DNA of 39,719 nucleotides from Selaginella moellendorffii (lineage: Eukaryota > Streptophyta > Lycopodiopsida > Selaginellales > Selaginellaceae). Below, piece after piece: positions 1 through 11,469 of the stretch. Under the pieces are notes generated by a model, which had not been told where the DNA came from, did no database searches, and was given only the letters and a program-made list of their open reading frames with translations. The stretch's first letter is position 1. Every line of letters begins with the position of its first letter. The DNA lies in NCBI RefSeq assembly GCF_000143415.4, contig NW_003314300.1, positions 1 through 39,719 of the forward strand, read 5' to 3'. The position numbers were made by a program, and so were the translations under genes.

Positions 1-705
1 GTCTAGGAGACGAATGCTTTGGGCTTCACCCCCTCAGACTTGAACTTGGACTCGGACTCGGACTCGAACTCAGACCTGGTCTTGGCCTTAGTCTCGGTCC
101 CGATCTCGGTCTCGGTCTCGGTCTCGACCTCGGACTCCATCTCGGGTCCTTCTCGGACTCCATCTCGGATTCCATCTTGGGTCCATCTCGGACTCCATCT
201 CGGACTCCGTCTCAGTCCATCTCGGACTCCATCTCGGATCCATCTCGGACTCCATCTCGGGTCCATCTCGGACTCCCTCTCGGGTCCATCTCGAACTCCA
301 TCTCGAGCTCCATCTCGGGTCCATCTCGGGTCCATCTCGAACTCCATCTTGAGTCCATCTTGGACTCTATCTCCATCTCGGACTCCATCTTGAACTCCAT
401 CTCGGTCCATCTCGGACTCCAACTTGGGTCCATCTCGGACTCCACTTTGGACTCCAACTTGGGTCCATCTCGGACACTTCCACGTGTCATGTGTTAGTCC
501 TTTTTGGGTTCCTTTTTGGAGCCTTGCTTATTGCTCGCTTCGTGCTCGTTCCTCGAGCACTTTGTTGGGAGTTCCACTCCCGCTCTTGACCTTTTAAGTT
601 GGAGCTTTTAGTCCAAACATGTTACGCTCGTTTGGCTTTCGCTTCGGCCACTACCATGTGGCACCCTTCTGGCTCCACTTTGGGGCCTAGGGATTTTGTG
701 TCTCA
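1..705 (+). repeat. Inverted partial copy of the LTR at 2569-4981
   Basis: Read on the plus strand, this stretch matches the reverse complement of about 3022-4015. Both contain the phrase GCTTTGGGCTT(T)CACCCCC, a hexamer block, a 12-bp block and a unique part of about 220 bp ending GGGATTTTGTGTCTCA. Similarity stops near 705, about 450 bp short of the LTR end, so this copy is truncated there, and it continues beyond the left edge of the window. The two arms enclose about 2.3 kb, giving a large inverted repeat. Divergence between the arms is visible, so the copies are not recent. Confidence 0.8.
40..480 (+). repeat. Tandem array: CTCGGA hexamers, then TCCATCTCGGAC units
   Basis: Positions 45-150 are degenerate CTCGGA/CTCGGT hexamers. 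Positions 130-480 are degenerate 11- and 12-bp units built on TCCATCTCGG(AC/GT). Because unit length alternates between 11 and 12, no reading frame is kept, and the open frames across it in several phases are low-complexity artefacts. Confidence 0.85.
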
Positions 706-2555
706 CAGTCAACTCTAACCATTTCACTAGTTTGTAATGGTTTATAAAAACAAAATGGTTTTCGAGCAAAATAATCAATAGATTAACCATTGGAAAAGTC
801 TAGGAAAATTTGTGGAAAAAAAATTTTCATCCTAGAAAAAGAATGACTCTTAATCTAGGAATGCAAACTCTCTAGACTTAACTAACTTCCTCCTACCTAT
901 AACTTCACATAGGCTCACCTTAACACAAATTCTCATGACCCATAGTATGCTTAAGCACCCATATTTCTGATATCCAACACCGACATTCACAAAATGCAAA
1001 ATGAACATCCAAGGCTTGATCATGAAGACTATATCTTTGGACATCCATATTGCACTAACATTCTTTTTTAATCACCTACAAGATTCAATATGAAGCCAAA
1101 ACATTAACAAAAAAAATAACATGGAAAATTAAGTTTTAAGGAAAATTCCTTATCACTCAACTACAATGCCATTTCTACTAACACAAATGCTAGCAATGTC
1201 AATGCCTCAAACCTCACACCTTTTCCATCTGACAATCTACTCCAAATACTAACAGATAAACCGATAAGTTATAGTAAATGAATGTTATAACCCTTTTCCA
1301 ACAGCTCAATGGGAAAACTCAAGGAATCAAGGTACTGACTTAAGCTTAACATAATGGATCATCGTCGAGAATCAAGTTAAAGCTACTACAATACTATTAT
1401 ATGTAAATAGATTAACTTCTTTATTAACCATTTTGGGGTTGATCATCATTTAACTAAACAACTTTGTAAATGCATTCCTCATTATCACATAGATATGATA
1501 TAAAAAATCATAATGAATTGATCATCAATTGAGTAACACCATGAGTAGTGCTTATATCACTACTACAAAAGTCTATATGAGTATCAAACGCCAACTCTAT
1601 TCAACAAAATGCAACATAAATGCCCACTGATAGAGATTTACAATACTTAACACTTCTAACTTTTGTTCACAACTTGGATAAACTCATACCACTTTTTTTC
1701 TGACCAAATTCAAAACTAATCCAATACCAAACTACTCAAGAAGCAATAGCAAGGTTCTTCGGAAAAGAATTAAGCATTGCAACCCAAGTCTTCAATAGCA
1801 AGCCTAGACAAAATGGTTTAGCGCTCTACTGTTATCCATCCCACAACTCACCATTTGTAAAACTATTATTTTCCACATGCATCAAGATAAAGACTCTTGA
1901 TTGCATGATATGAACACAAACAATGAGATCACACATCATTACAAATCATCTCTCCGAGAAGAGAAAATGATTTACATGTTTGATCCTTCATCTCTGATAA
2001 CTCACTTTTTGATCTTATTTTTTACTAAACCTCAAACTTGTTTTCACATTACCTTCAGTCCAATCCAAGAAAAGTTTATGAGAGAGCACAGTAATGACTA
2101 TATGAACCAATAAACTAATCCCTACAATCTTGATTGATCCATTTATAATCATGCCTAAAAAAGATCCACTAGTGCCGTGCTAAATAGCTATGGATTAGTT
2201 TATTTGCCACTCATAGCAAACCCAAGGAAGATTTACTTTTACCCACGGTACATGGAACCACTGATATGCTAACATTAATCCTATTAACTCAAAGTGTAAC
2301 CTTGAGTTGCTAATGTGCCTCACTCATGAGCCCAAGCGCGAACTCATGCTAATGAAACATCTTACATCCATCTTATGAGCCTAAGCAAAAGCTCATACAA
2401 TCTAATATGAAAAGATAACTAAATTTCATACCCACGGAACAATTGCAAAGCCTTTACACTGAAACATATACCCACTCAGATCACCGTTTTTATCTCTGCG
2501 TATGCAACAAGACTAGTTACCTAATTTCATTGGATAGTACTCACCGAGACTCATC
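706..2555. other. Gene-free AT-rich stretch, probable decayed element interior
   Basis: No open frame of convincing length or composition is present. The stretch lies downstream (minus-strand sense) of the LTR and primer binding site, so it could be the 5' interior of the element, but no gag or pol motif is readable. It ends abruptly at the inverted LTR copy. Confidence 0.5.
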
Positions 2556-2566
2556 CTTTGATACCA
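2556..2566 (-). other. Primer binding site, tRNA-iMet-like
   Basis: On the minus strand the sequence reads TGGTATCAAAG, two bases after an LTR end of CTACA. Plant Ty1/copia and Tekay/Del-type Ty3/gypsy elements commonly have TGGTATCAGAGC, complementary to the 3' end of initiator tRNA-Met, at this place. One base of the core differs. The position directly behind a TG...CA-type end is what identifies it. Confidence 0.65.
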
Positions 2567-2568
2567 AA

Positions 2569-4981
2569 TGTAGCACATGTGGTTTTTACCCTTTATTCTA
2601 TGGTGTTTTACTATAGGATAACCACGAAACGGAACCTAAACACTCCATATGCCACATGCTCAAAGGACAATGGTGTCGAGTTTCAGGGCCTTGGACCACT
2701 GAATGAAGGAATAATGCCAAACTCCCAAGTATGGAGCCAAGGAGCAATGGTATTGGAACACGGAATGACTCCCAAGCATACAACCCAAGGAGCAAAAGGA
2801 TAAGAGCATAAAGAAACTTGGATCAGTTTTAGAGCAACTAACATCCTAATGCCAAGATCGACATGCAAAACAGAGCTAAATGGAGTTTAGCGCTATTTCA
2901 GCATACCAGTGGCCTAATGCAAGGATATGGGTACTCCACCAGCTAACATAGAATGGAACTTGGGCTTAGACCCAAGCCAAATGTAGAACAAGGACAGGCA
3001 TGCAAGCGAAAGCTAAATTATACTATGAGACACAAAATCCCTAAGCCCCAAAGTGGAGCTGAAAGGGTGCCATGTGGTAATGGCTAAAGCGAAAGCCAAA
3101 CAAATGTAACACATTTGGACTAAAAGCTCCGACTTGAAAGGTTGAGAGCGGGAGTGATACTCCCAACGAAGTGCTTGAGGAACAAGTGCAAAGCAAGCAA
3201 TAAGTGAGTCTTTAGAAAAGGGACACAAGAGGAACTGAGATGGAGTCCGAGATGGACCCAAGATGGAGTCCGAGATGGACCAAGATGGACCCAAGATGGA
3301 CCCGAGATGGAGTCTAAGATGGAGTCTGAGATGGACCCGAGATGGAATCCGAAATGGAGTCTTAGATGGAGTCCGAGATGGACTGAAATGGAGTCCAAGA
3401 TGGACCCGAGATGGAGTCTGAGATGGAGTCCGAGATGGACCTGAGATGGAGTCCGAGATGGAGTCCTAGATGGAGTCCGAGATGGACCAAGATGGAGTCC
3501 GAGATGGACCCGAGATGGAATCCGAGATGGAGTCCAAAATGGACCCGAGATGGACCCGAGATGGAGTTCAAGATGGACCCGAGATAGAGTTCGAGATGGA
3601 GTTCTAGATGGAGTCCGAGATGGACCCGAGATGGAATCCGAGATAAAGTCCAAGATGGACCCAAGATGGAGTCCAAGATGGACCCGAGATGGAGTCCGAG
3701 ATGGACCCGAGATGGAGTCCGAGATGGACCCGAGATGGAGTCCAAGATGGACCCGAGATGGAGTCCGAGATGGAGTCCAAGATGGACTCCGAGAAGGATC
3801 CGAGATGGAGTCCGAAGTCGAGACCAAGACCGTGACCAGGACTGAGACTGAGACCGAGGCCGAGGCAGAGCCCGAGTCCGAGTCCGAGCCCGAGCCCGAG
3901 TCCGAGTCTGAGTCCGAGTCCGAGTCCGAGTCCAAGTCTGAGTTTGAGTCCAAGTCTGAGTCCGAGTCCGAGTTCGAGTCTAAGGGGGTGAAAGCCCAAA
4001 GCATTCATCTCCCAAACCCTAGAGGTTTTAGTGAGCTCCAAAAGTATAGTAGGGGGAGGATTCCAGTGGAGTCAGTTTGGCCAGGAAAGGCCAGTTTATC
4101 CCAGAAAGGCTGTACCTAGGTGTTGGGTGATGGGATAACCACTAGGAAGTCCAAAGCTAGAGTGAATACAGACTGACAAGTGGGGTAGCTTGGTGAAGTG
4201 TTCAAGAGCCGACTCTAATTCCCCCGAGAGATCAAATGGTCAATGTTCCCAGTCCAAGTGTGAGTGGCACTACCTACTTGAATACCTGACGTGGCTCAAT
4301 GAAACCTCACTCTAAGCTCATGGCTAGAGCACCCAAAGGTGAAAGGCGGGGAGAGTAACCATGAGGCTCATATAAGGCCACGGTGTTCCGAAATGTTGTC
4401 CCAAAAGCCCAGACTGTGGAAAGGAAGAGGAGTAGTCCTTTGGTGTAGTGACCAAGGATACAATCAGGTGGTAAAGAGGTCCCAAAGGACCATGGGACTT
4501 AGTGGTCGGGCCTGTGGACCTCAATCCAATGGTAGTGTTGGCAAACACGGCCATGGGCAGAAAGGGACTTGGTAGGGACCGGAAAATGGATATTGGGGAA
4601 TGTTATTCCTTATGTTTATGGGCATCTTAAGGATGCAAAGGAGTGAATCTAGGATGATCACTCATGGATGGATGGCCTAGTCTTTGAAAGACGAGATTGC
4701 GATGTAGGTGGTGTCAGACCACCGGTGTGACCAAGGTGAATGGGCATAGCCTTAACATAACGGGCTGATATATCAGTGGTACCTTGGGGTGTCAGTCATG
4801 GGATTGGACACGTGGAGCACTTAGATCAAGCACAATGGTTGAGTGGCACAGATGCCATTTTTGGGGCTAGCAAGTCCCTAAGTCCAAAATAGGACTTACG
4901 GAGGTTGTGAATGATACTCTTCTAAGTGGTCGGAAGTGTGGTTAAATGACTAAAGTAAAATGGAAAATTTAGTCACTTATA
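2569..4981 (-). mobile_element. Long terminal repeat (5' LTR) of a decayed LTR retrotransposon
   Basis: The right boundary (minus-strand LTR start, TATAAGTGACTAAATTTTCC) is defined by similarity to the plus-strand copy starting TGTAAATGACTAAATTTTCC at 8469. The left boundary is the CTACA end before the primer binding site. The resulting LTR is about 2.4 kb, long but within the range of Tekay/Del-like gypsy LTRs. The first base pair of the start has decayed from TG to TA. It contains a tandem array at 3237-3985. No target-site duplication or polypurine tract could be paired, and no polymerase coding sequence remains, so lineage assignment is inference. Confidence 0.6.
3237..3985. repeat. Tandem array inside the LTR (GATGGAGTCCGA units, then TCCGAG hexamers)
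   Basis: Positions 3237-3810 are alternating GATGGAGTCCGA (12 bp) and GATGGACCCGA (11 bp) units with scattered point changes. Positions 3815-3985 are TCCGAG/GTCTGAG hexamers. It is the reverse complement of the array at 40-480 but longer, so unit number changed after duplication. Long open frames on both strands across it are repeat artefacts. Confidence 0.85.
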
Positions 4982-7900
4982 TATACCTCAAGTTAGTCGG
5001 CCATGCCCAACCTACCCACTATCTCTACTATACATTTTGAACCCCCCATAACCACCAACCCCCCCCCCCCCCTTCAGGAACACACACTTTGGGCTTTCAC
5101 CCAAAGCCTCCCACTAAATATGGAATGTTCTTAGATTGCGAATTTGAACATGGGATGAACACCATTGTGTTCAAGACAATCTCTACATTCCATAGATATG
5201 CCAGATGAGCAAATTTAGACACTTTCCATAAATAGCATTTGGGACTGGAATAAGACTAACACAAATAGCATGATAGCAAAGGTGTTTGGTAGACACAGTA
5301 AACTATCATGTAGTGAATATTAAAGGACCAAGCTCAACATCGCAAAGGTTCCCAACATTAGCAAGTGCAAGTTAACGAATAAGTTTCTTTAACCAGGTCA
5401 AGTATTCTTAACTAATAGCACTTAGGAATTTCGTCCTTATGCTCATTTGGTCAAGTGCACACATAAAGATTAATTTCTCAATTAGCTTAGGTGAAGACTA
5501 ATAAAGGATCCAGCAATACCGACCTCCTACTATCGTGGTAGTAAGGAAAAAATATCTAAAACAACTAGCCGACAAGTAACTTTCAATACTTGTAGTCACA
5601 TTTGCAACACCAATGACAAGTACATTTCATGCTTGAAAGAAAAAGAGAAAACAAAGCATCATTAATAGCCTACAAAAAAGAGGAAAGAAAGGCCATGAAA
5701 CTCAAAAGAGCCAAAAAGAAAGGGGTTCAATATATAGTAGTTATAAAGAAAATATTTGAGTGTCAAATTACAAAATAGTTGATAAAATTAAAAAAAAAAA
5801 AAGTTATGAAGGAAGTAATAGATTAAAGAAGTAACACTAGCAAAAGTTTATTAAAAGTCCATGATCAATGAAAAATAAATATGCTTATATTCCAAACCGT
5901 CACCATGCCCTAGTAAGTTTATAGCACTAAAGGGTTGAGACTCAAACCCAACTTTTATATATGCATCTATAGATGGTATTATCCAAGATGCTTGGTGTGA
6001 CTCCCCACACCAATGCACTAATTTATATTTAATGTGCACTATGGATCACAACTTAGAAACTTAGTTCCTTTGAACTTCCAAGTCCTTTCACTTGACAAGC
6101 TTATGATTATGCATGTACTCTTCCATGCTTGGCCCTATGGGTCACCCTTTTTGAAGTTAATACTTTCAACTAAGATCTTATTCCTTTGACTTACCAATCT
6201 CACTTAGCAAGTCACCTGATTAGTATAACATAATTCTATGCATAAGTGTGAAAGTCTTTAAACATCAACTTACATTCAAAAATATCTCTTTGAACACTCA
6301 AGAACTAATTCCCCAATCTTGATAATGTTGTCTTATAGCAAACTTCAAGACCACACTTTTGTTGCACCACTCTGATTTCATGCATTCTTATGAACCATTT
6401 AAACTTGTCTTTCTAAATATTAACTTACTAAGAATTATCTTTGGAAATCTTGAAAGGACTCTGTCCCTTAGCTTGCTAAAGTTTTTCCTTTCGCAAGCTT
6501 TCTAATTACTATATGATCTAAAATGGACAAATTCTATACTTTAGAATTTCTATAGCAATATAATTGTTAATAATAACATTTTCGAGCACCCACTTGATTC
6601 TCCACTCCAACTTGCATAACTACCCTCAACTATGCCTTTTGATTTCTATAGTTTGATTCTCTCCTTTTATTACTTTCTTTTTCGCCTTATACATTCCTTT
6701 TAGTTATTCTCTTCTAGGCTAAGAGGGTAACTTTGCACTTTCTACCATGCCTTAACATATATTCTTAAGGATGAATCTACTCATTAGTCTAGGGAGTGGT
6801 TATTCAATCTTGATATGCTCACCTTAACCTTCTGGAAGCCCTAGATTCCAATTTACGGCGGGAGATCACGAATATTTGCAAAGATTTATATTGTCGTCTC
6901 CAACTTTCGTCAACCTTGGAAATTGGATAGCATCTTTTATCCTTTTTTTTTTAGAGACTTAATCTGATGGGTCTTATCTAATGCCTCCATAATATCTCAA
7001 CACCACCTCTTTGGTGTTTTAAGGTGTTTATATGTTTCAATTATGCATTTCCCAAACAATGAACATTTCTTATTATAACACTGACCCATTATAATGCAAC
7101 ACAAGCAATTTATTCCCCAAGAGATATATCTAACCTCTTCCTTGCTCAACCAAAAAGTCTCAAGAAGTTAATTCTAACAAATTATTCCAAACCTTTGCTT
7201 AGTTGTTTCATAGTTATCATATTCTACAACTCATTGTTGATGCTTCTACACATCCATCAATATTTGGTTAAAGCACTTAAATTGCATGTCTTCCATCTTA
7301 AACTATGCCAATCCCATTTTCATTAACATTCCTTTATTAAGGGGTTCTTATAAACCAACCAACTTCACCTCAAAACATCACATATTGGAATATTTAGTGT
7401 CTCCACACCATCAATTCTATGAACTTACCCTCATGATACGTCCCACTTGTGTCTAAGTTTTTCCTAAAACAATAGTAATAATTTTTTATGTTAACTATTA
7501 GTTAGTATACAATATAGTGTTCATCCACAACTCCTCACTAAAATTACTTTCTTCAATAAACATTTTTTCATGATTTTAGTATGGCACATTCTACCATCAA
7601 TGAAATACCCACTATTCTTATATTTAAATTTCAAGATCCTCCCAATTCTCCAACACACTTCTATCCAAACAGAGTTCCTCCAAGCTTTTAGGACTATCCC
7701 TAAGTTATCTAGTTTTTAGACTTTGTTAATTCAACATTCTATAAAGTTGTAGCCTCTTTGCTACTTTTGAGGTGCCACCACACTTCAATACAACTTTTTG
7801 TATTAACATTCTATTCATAAAGACCATCTTTATAAGTGTTACTCTGACACTTGATTATCCTTTATTTTACATAGGTTACATTTGCCCATTGGAACTATCC

Positions 7901-8468
7901 TTCCATATAAAAAGAACACCAACTCATTCTTTGAGTACACCTCTGAAATTCCTTGGGTTGTTCTGATTTTTATTAAACGTAGCCCCAACTACCATTTCAA
8001 GGACATATGTCTTTATTCATATTTGACTTTTTACAATTACTAACCTTTCATGGTTATTAATTCTAGTTTCAAATTCATAAGCACCATCTTTAACCACATG
8101 AGGATAATCTATCGACTCCTTTATTGTCCAGAGTCTCTATCTTTCTTATGATCCCAATTATAATTGTTTATCACAACTATATTAGCCAATTTGCTAAGTC
8201 AAACATTTATATAAATCACACCCTCAACTTTCTAAGAAAAACTTTCTATTATTTCCAAAATCCTAAAGTCATTCCTTTATTAGCCATTTTCTATCCTCTA
8301 CATTACTTACACATTCACATATGAACTCAAATGGAAAGTCATGCCCTCTTGACATACTACTCCTTAAGAGAATAGACCCACTCTTAGGACACTTTGATGC
8401 TAATATCAAGTGGTGATATATTTGACCACCAATAAAAGTTAAACTAAAGAATAGCTTCAATACCAAGT
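4982..8468. other. Gene-free AT-rich stretch between divergent LTR starts
   Basis: No supportable gene. It holds a run of 14 C at 5059-5072, a short hairpin CTTTGGG/CCCAAAG at about 5088-5107, and A/T-rich low-complexity sequence. It is bounded by the minus-strand LTR start at 4981 and the plus-strand LTR start at 8469. Confidence 0.6.
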
Positions 8469-8776
8469 TGTAAATGACTAAATTTTCCATTCTACTTTAG
8501 TCACTTTACCACACCTTTAACCATTTGAAGTCTCATTCATAACCTCCATAAGTTTTATTCCTAACTTGGGAACATGCTAACCCCATGAATAGCATCTATG
8601 CCATTCAACCTTTGTACTTGTTCCAAGTGCTCCATATATCTGATCCCATGATAAATACCTCAAAGGTATTATTGGAATTTCAACCTATTACTCTAAGGCC
8701 ATATCCATTTACTCTTGCCTCACTAGTAGTCCAAAACCACCTATACTATAATCCCTTCTCCCAAAGACTAGAAAGT
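8469..8776 (+). mobile_element. Diverged LTR 5' fragment, plus strand
   Basis: TGTAAATGACTAAATTTTCC and the following 300 bp align with the reverse complement of about 4675-4981. Shared landmarks are CTTTAGTCA, CATTCA(T/C)AACCTCC, ATGCCATTCAACC versus GTGCCACTCAACC, and CAAAGACTAG. Similarity ends at about 8776. It is much more diverged than the 1-705 copy. Confidence 0.65.
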
Positions 8777-10000
8777 GTTATATATACTTCCTTATAATTA
8801 CACTAATGATTTTAGGATTGTGGAAAATGGTAACAATGAACAAATGAGATTATCAACCATTCCATGGGAATTGCCTAGAAAATGATTAATGAAAAAGGAT
8901 AAATCATAATATTCTATATGGACAAAAAGTCAACACTGGTATATAAAGAATTCCAAAAGTATGCACTTAATATTCATATAATTTTCAATGACTATCCATT
9001 TGGATATAATTGATGACTTGGGAAAGATAAAGGTTTGTGTAATATTAATCATCTAGGAAAATTACCATTTTAATTTTTGCAGAAAATCAACTCTAAAAAT
9101 AAAGCTAGTAAAACCAAAAAAAGTTGAACCATGGTTTACCGCTACTACATTTAACAAATGGGACCTCAATAATGATTTCTTCAAGTTCACAAAAATATTT
9201 TACCACTATATAACAATGACGCAAACTTGATTAGGAGGGTATATAATTCTTTGACTTCTTAATGCATTGTACCACACTGAACAAAGGTGTCATTTTGGAT
9301 CTATTTGCAAGAATAGGAAACTCACTTGTGGTAGCAGGGACAAACAAATGCTACCTTTTGTCTTTAGAAGAAAACCCTAAAATTCTAATAATCTCAAACA
9401 AGAAAAGGAAGAGTTAGTAGTTAAGATGAAGAAGGGTAAAGGTAAAGAACCAATTTTTGAACTTTTAGGTGACTCTGATGAAGAAGTTTAAATTCAAAAT
9501 TCTGAAGATGATTAATAGATTTTAAATAAGTAAGTTTTGACATAATTATCACTTATTTAAATTTAACTATATCTTTACTTAGTTTTATATGAATGTCTTT
9601 AATATACTCTCATTTCTTACATAATTTCTAAACTTCTGAAATGGAATTATATAAAAAAGAAAACATATGATAACTTGATAAAATAGAAAACATATAACAC
9701 TAAAAAATTAAAACATTGGACTCCATCTCATGGTTGTCGGTTTCTTCTTTAGAAACATTGTCGTCTTCATCATCTCAGTTATCAGACACATCACTATCAC
9801 TATTTGCAAAAAAAGACTTCACCCCATCTTTAGCTAGATGAGTTTTCTTGGGTGGGGAGGAGAAATTAGAGTGGAAGTTAGAGTGTTAAACTTTGGTATT
9901 AGATTATAATGGATTTTAGTGATGAAATTGGAGAGAAAATAAGTATGGGCCATGTAGTCCCATCATCATCCTCAAAATGTAATATGGGCCTATTTCACCT
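8777..10000. other. Gene-free AT-rich stretch with a short acidic coding relic
   Basis: The only coding-like signal is a 22-codon run at 9426-9491 starting MKKGKGKEP and ending DSDEEV, which stops at once. An acidic, Asp/Ser-rich phrase on the minus strand near 9720-9800 is interrupted by stops. Neither is identifiable. Confidence 0.4.
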
Positions 10001-10002
10001 AA

Positions 10003-10085
10003 ATTCTCTATCAACATCTCTAGGCCTTGCTACTCTCATTTCTACAAGGATAAAATATAAGAGCCTAAAGATGTTGATAGAGAAT
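10003..10085. repeat. Hairpin with 23-bp arms, one mismatch
   Basis: The left arm 10003-10025 and the right arm 10063-10085 are reverse complements with a single mismatch. The pairing continues a few bases outward (CTAA/CTAG). Inside the 37-nt loop a second short stem CCTTG/CAAGG can form. The size and shape resemble a plant small-RNA precursor, but a decayed MITE end is equally possible. It lies inside an 88-codon open frame of no recognisable family. Confidence 0.6.
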
Positions 10086-10984
10086 CTAGATAAGAGACAA
10101 GGCAATATTTTGGCAGTGGCTAAGAATTTGGACGACCATATAAAGAATGTGGAAAAACTTTGGTGGATCACTTGATAAATCTAACCTTAATGAAAGACTA
10201 AAAACTTCATTCATTTAAAGTTCCTCTTCCAAATTTAAGAAACATTTGAAATCTATCAAGTCAAATTTTAAAAAACATTAGAGTTTGATATTTGAATCTA
10301 ACTCTACAAAAACCAAATAATATGCAATAAATTTATCATGGTCAAAATATAATACGGTGAAACTTTTTCAGGTAAAAATTAATTTACTTGATTTCACATT
10401 ATATTAAAATATATTATTTTATTTATATTAATAAAAATGATAAAACTCCATATTAATTTACAATACAAAATAAAAATTCTAATAAGTCAAATAAAATTCA
10501 GAATATCAGAATCTTAAAAGGTATATTCTAGGTCTATTTAAGAACATATCCGATCTACCAGGCTTAAACCTTAAGATAAACATCCCCGAAGTTTTCATCT
10601 CTGTCCAGCTTCGTTTTTAGTTTTGTTGTTTTCATCTGTCAAGGTGCCACCTGTTCAGTGAGCCATTCAGGTGAGAAGTCTTCATTAAGCTGTTTCTTAA
10701 GCAAATCTCCATGGAGTGAAACGTGAGTGTCACTTACCCTTTTGTAGAGCCTTTGAAAGCATTGAAGTGGATCAAGCAAAAAGCTTGTACTCAAGGTTTT
10801 CATAGATTCTTATCCTCTTGCTTCTCTTTTTTTCACTCCTGCAGGCTCCTGAGCTACAAGATCTTTTCTTTTCTAAAGATAGAGCTTTGTGTAAGAAGTT
10901 TTCTCAAGTTTTTTTGCAGAAGAGTTCTTATTCGCTTCTTTTGGTTTGCGCTAGGACGTGTTTGCTGCTGAGGGAAATGCCATA

Positions 10985-11297
10985 TCTACTGGATGGAACT
11001 GGATGAGGTCGTGCTACGGAACAAGATCATTCTCGAGCTACTACTCACGCTCCCAAGGTTTGTTTCTCAATTTGAGTCGTTTTCTTATGCTATTTCATCA
11101 ACGTTTCCTTTTCTTTTAGATTGTTGTAGAGGAAGCACGGCTTTCATTAGTATTCAAAGCCTTTAAATCAACACGTAATTCACTTTGATCTATTGAGGTG
11201 CAATCTTTTTCCGAATGGCAGGCAAAGTTACAGCTCTTGAACGACCTCGAGATGGTGGAGATGAAGATCGTGACAATTAGAGCTTGCTGGAATAGGT
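10985..11297 (+). pseudogene. Exon relics of an unidentified gene
   Basis: A first coding-like piece begins MELDEVVLRNKIILELLL at about 10992 and ends at a plausible donor (CCCAAG/GTTTGT). After a pyrimidine-rich stretch ending TTTTAG, a second piece reads EEARLSLVFKAFK, a stop, then EVQSFSEWQAKLQLLNDLE to a TAG at about 11299. The phases do not join cleanly and there is an in-frame stop, so it is scored as a relic. The FSEW block and its flank resemble 28195-28440, suggesting two decayed copies of one gene family. The family is not recognised. Confidence 0.35.
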
Positions 11298-11469
11298 AGC
11301 ACTTGATCAAATCTTCCTTTCCTCTTTGTTTCACCTGTGTAATTCTCACCTTCTGGAAAGGAATTGGCAGATAAAGTTCTAACGAAATGATTAGCTACAA
11401 ACTAATCTTGATCTAAGCTCTGTTGGAAATTTGAATTTCCCGCCCTTCGCCAAAAGCCCTAGTCCTACG

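Noticed and set aside
3237-3985. Regularly spaced short repeats, considered as a CRISPR-like array
   Set aside because: Units are directly adjacent without unique spacers, and the context is eukaryotic.
3120-4004. A 294-codon minus-strand open frame rich in Asp and Ser, plus overlapping Glu/Lys-rich frames on the other strand
   Set aside because: It lies wholly in the 11/12-bp and 6-bp tandem arrays. All phases on both strands are open because the units lack stop codons, so it is a repeat artefact.
5059-5072. Run of 14 C considered as a polypurine tract on the minus strand
   Set aside because: A polypurine tract should abut an LTR start. The nearest one is at 4981, 78 bp away, so the fit is poor.
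10723-10971. An 82-codon plus-strand frame rich in Phe, Cys and Arg
   Set aside because: Composition matches pyrimidine-rich non-coding DNA. The segment contains intron-like CAG acceptors and no homology landmark.
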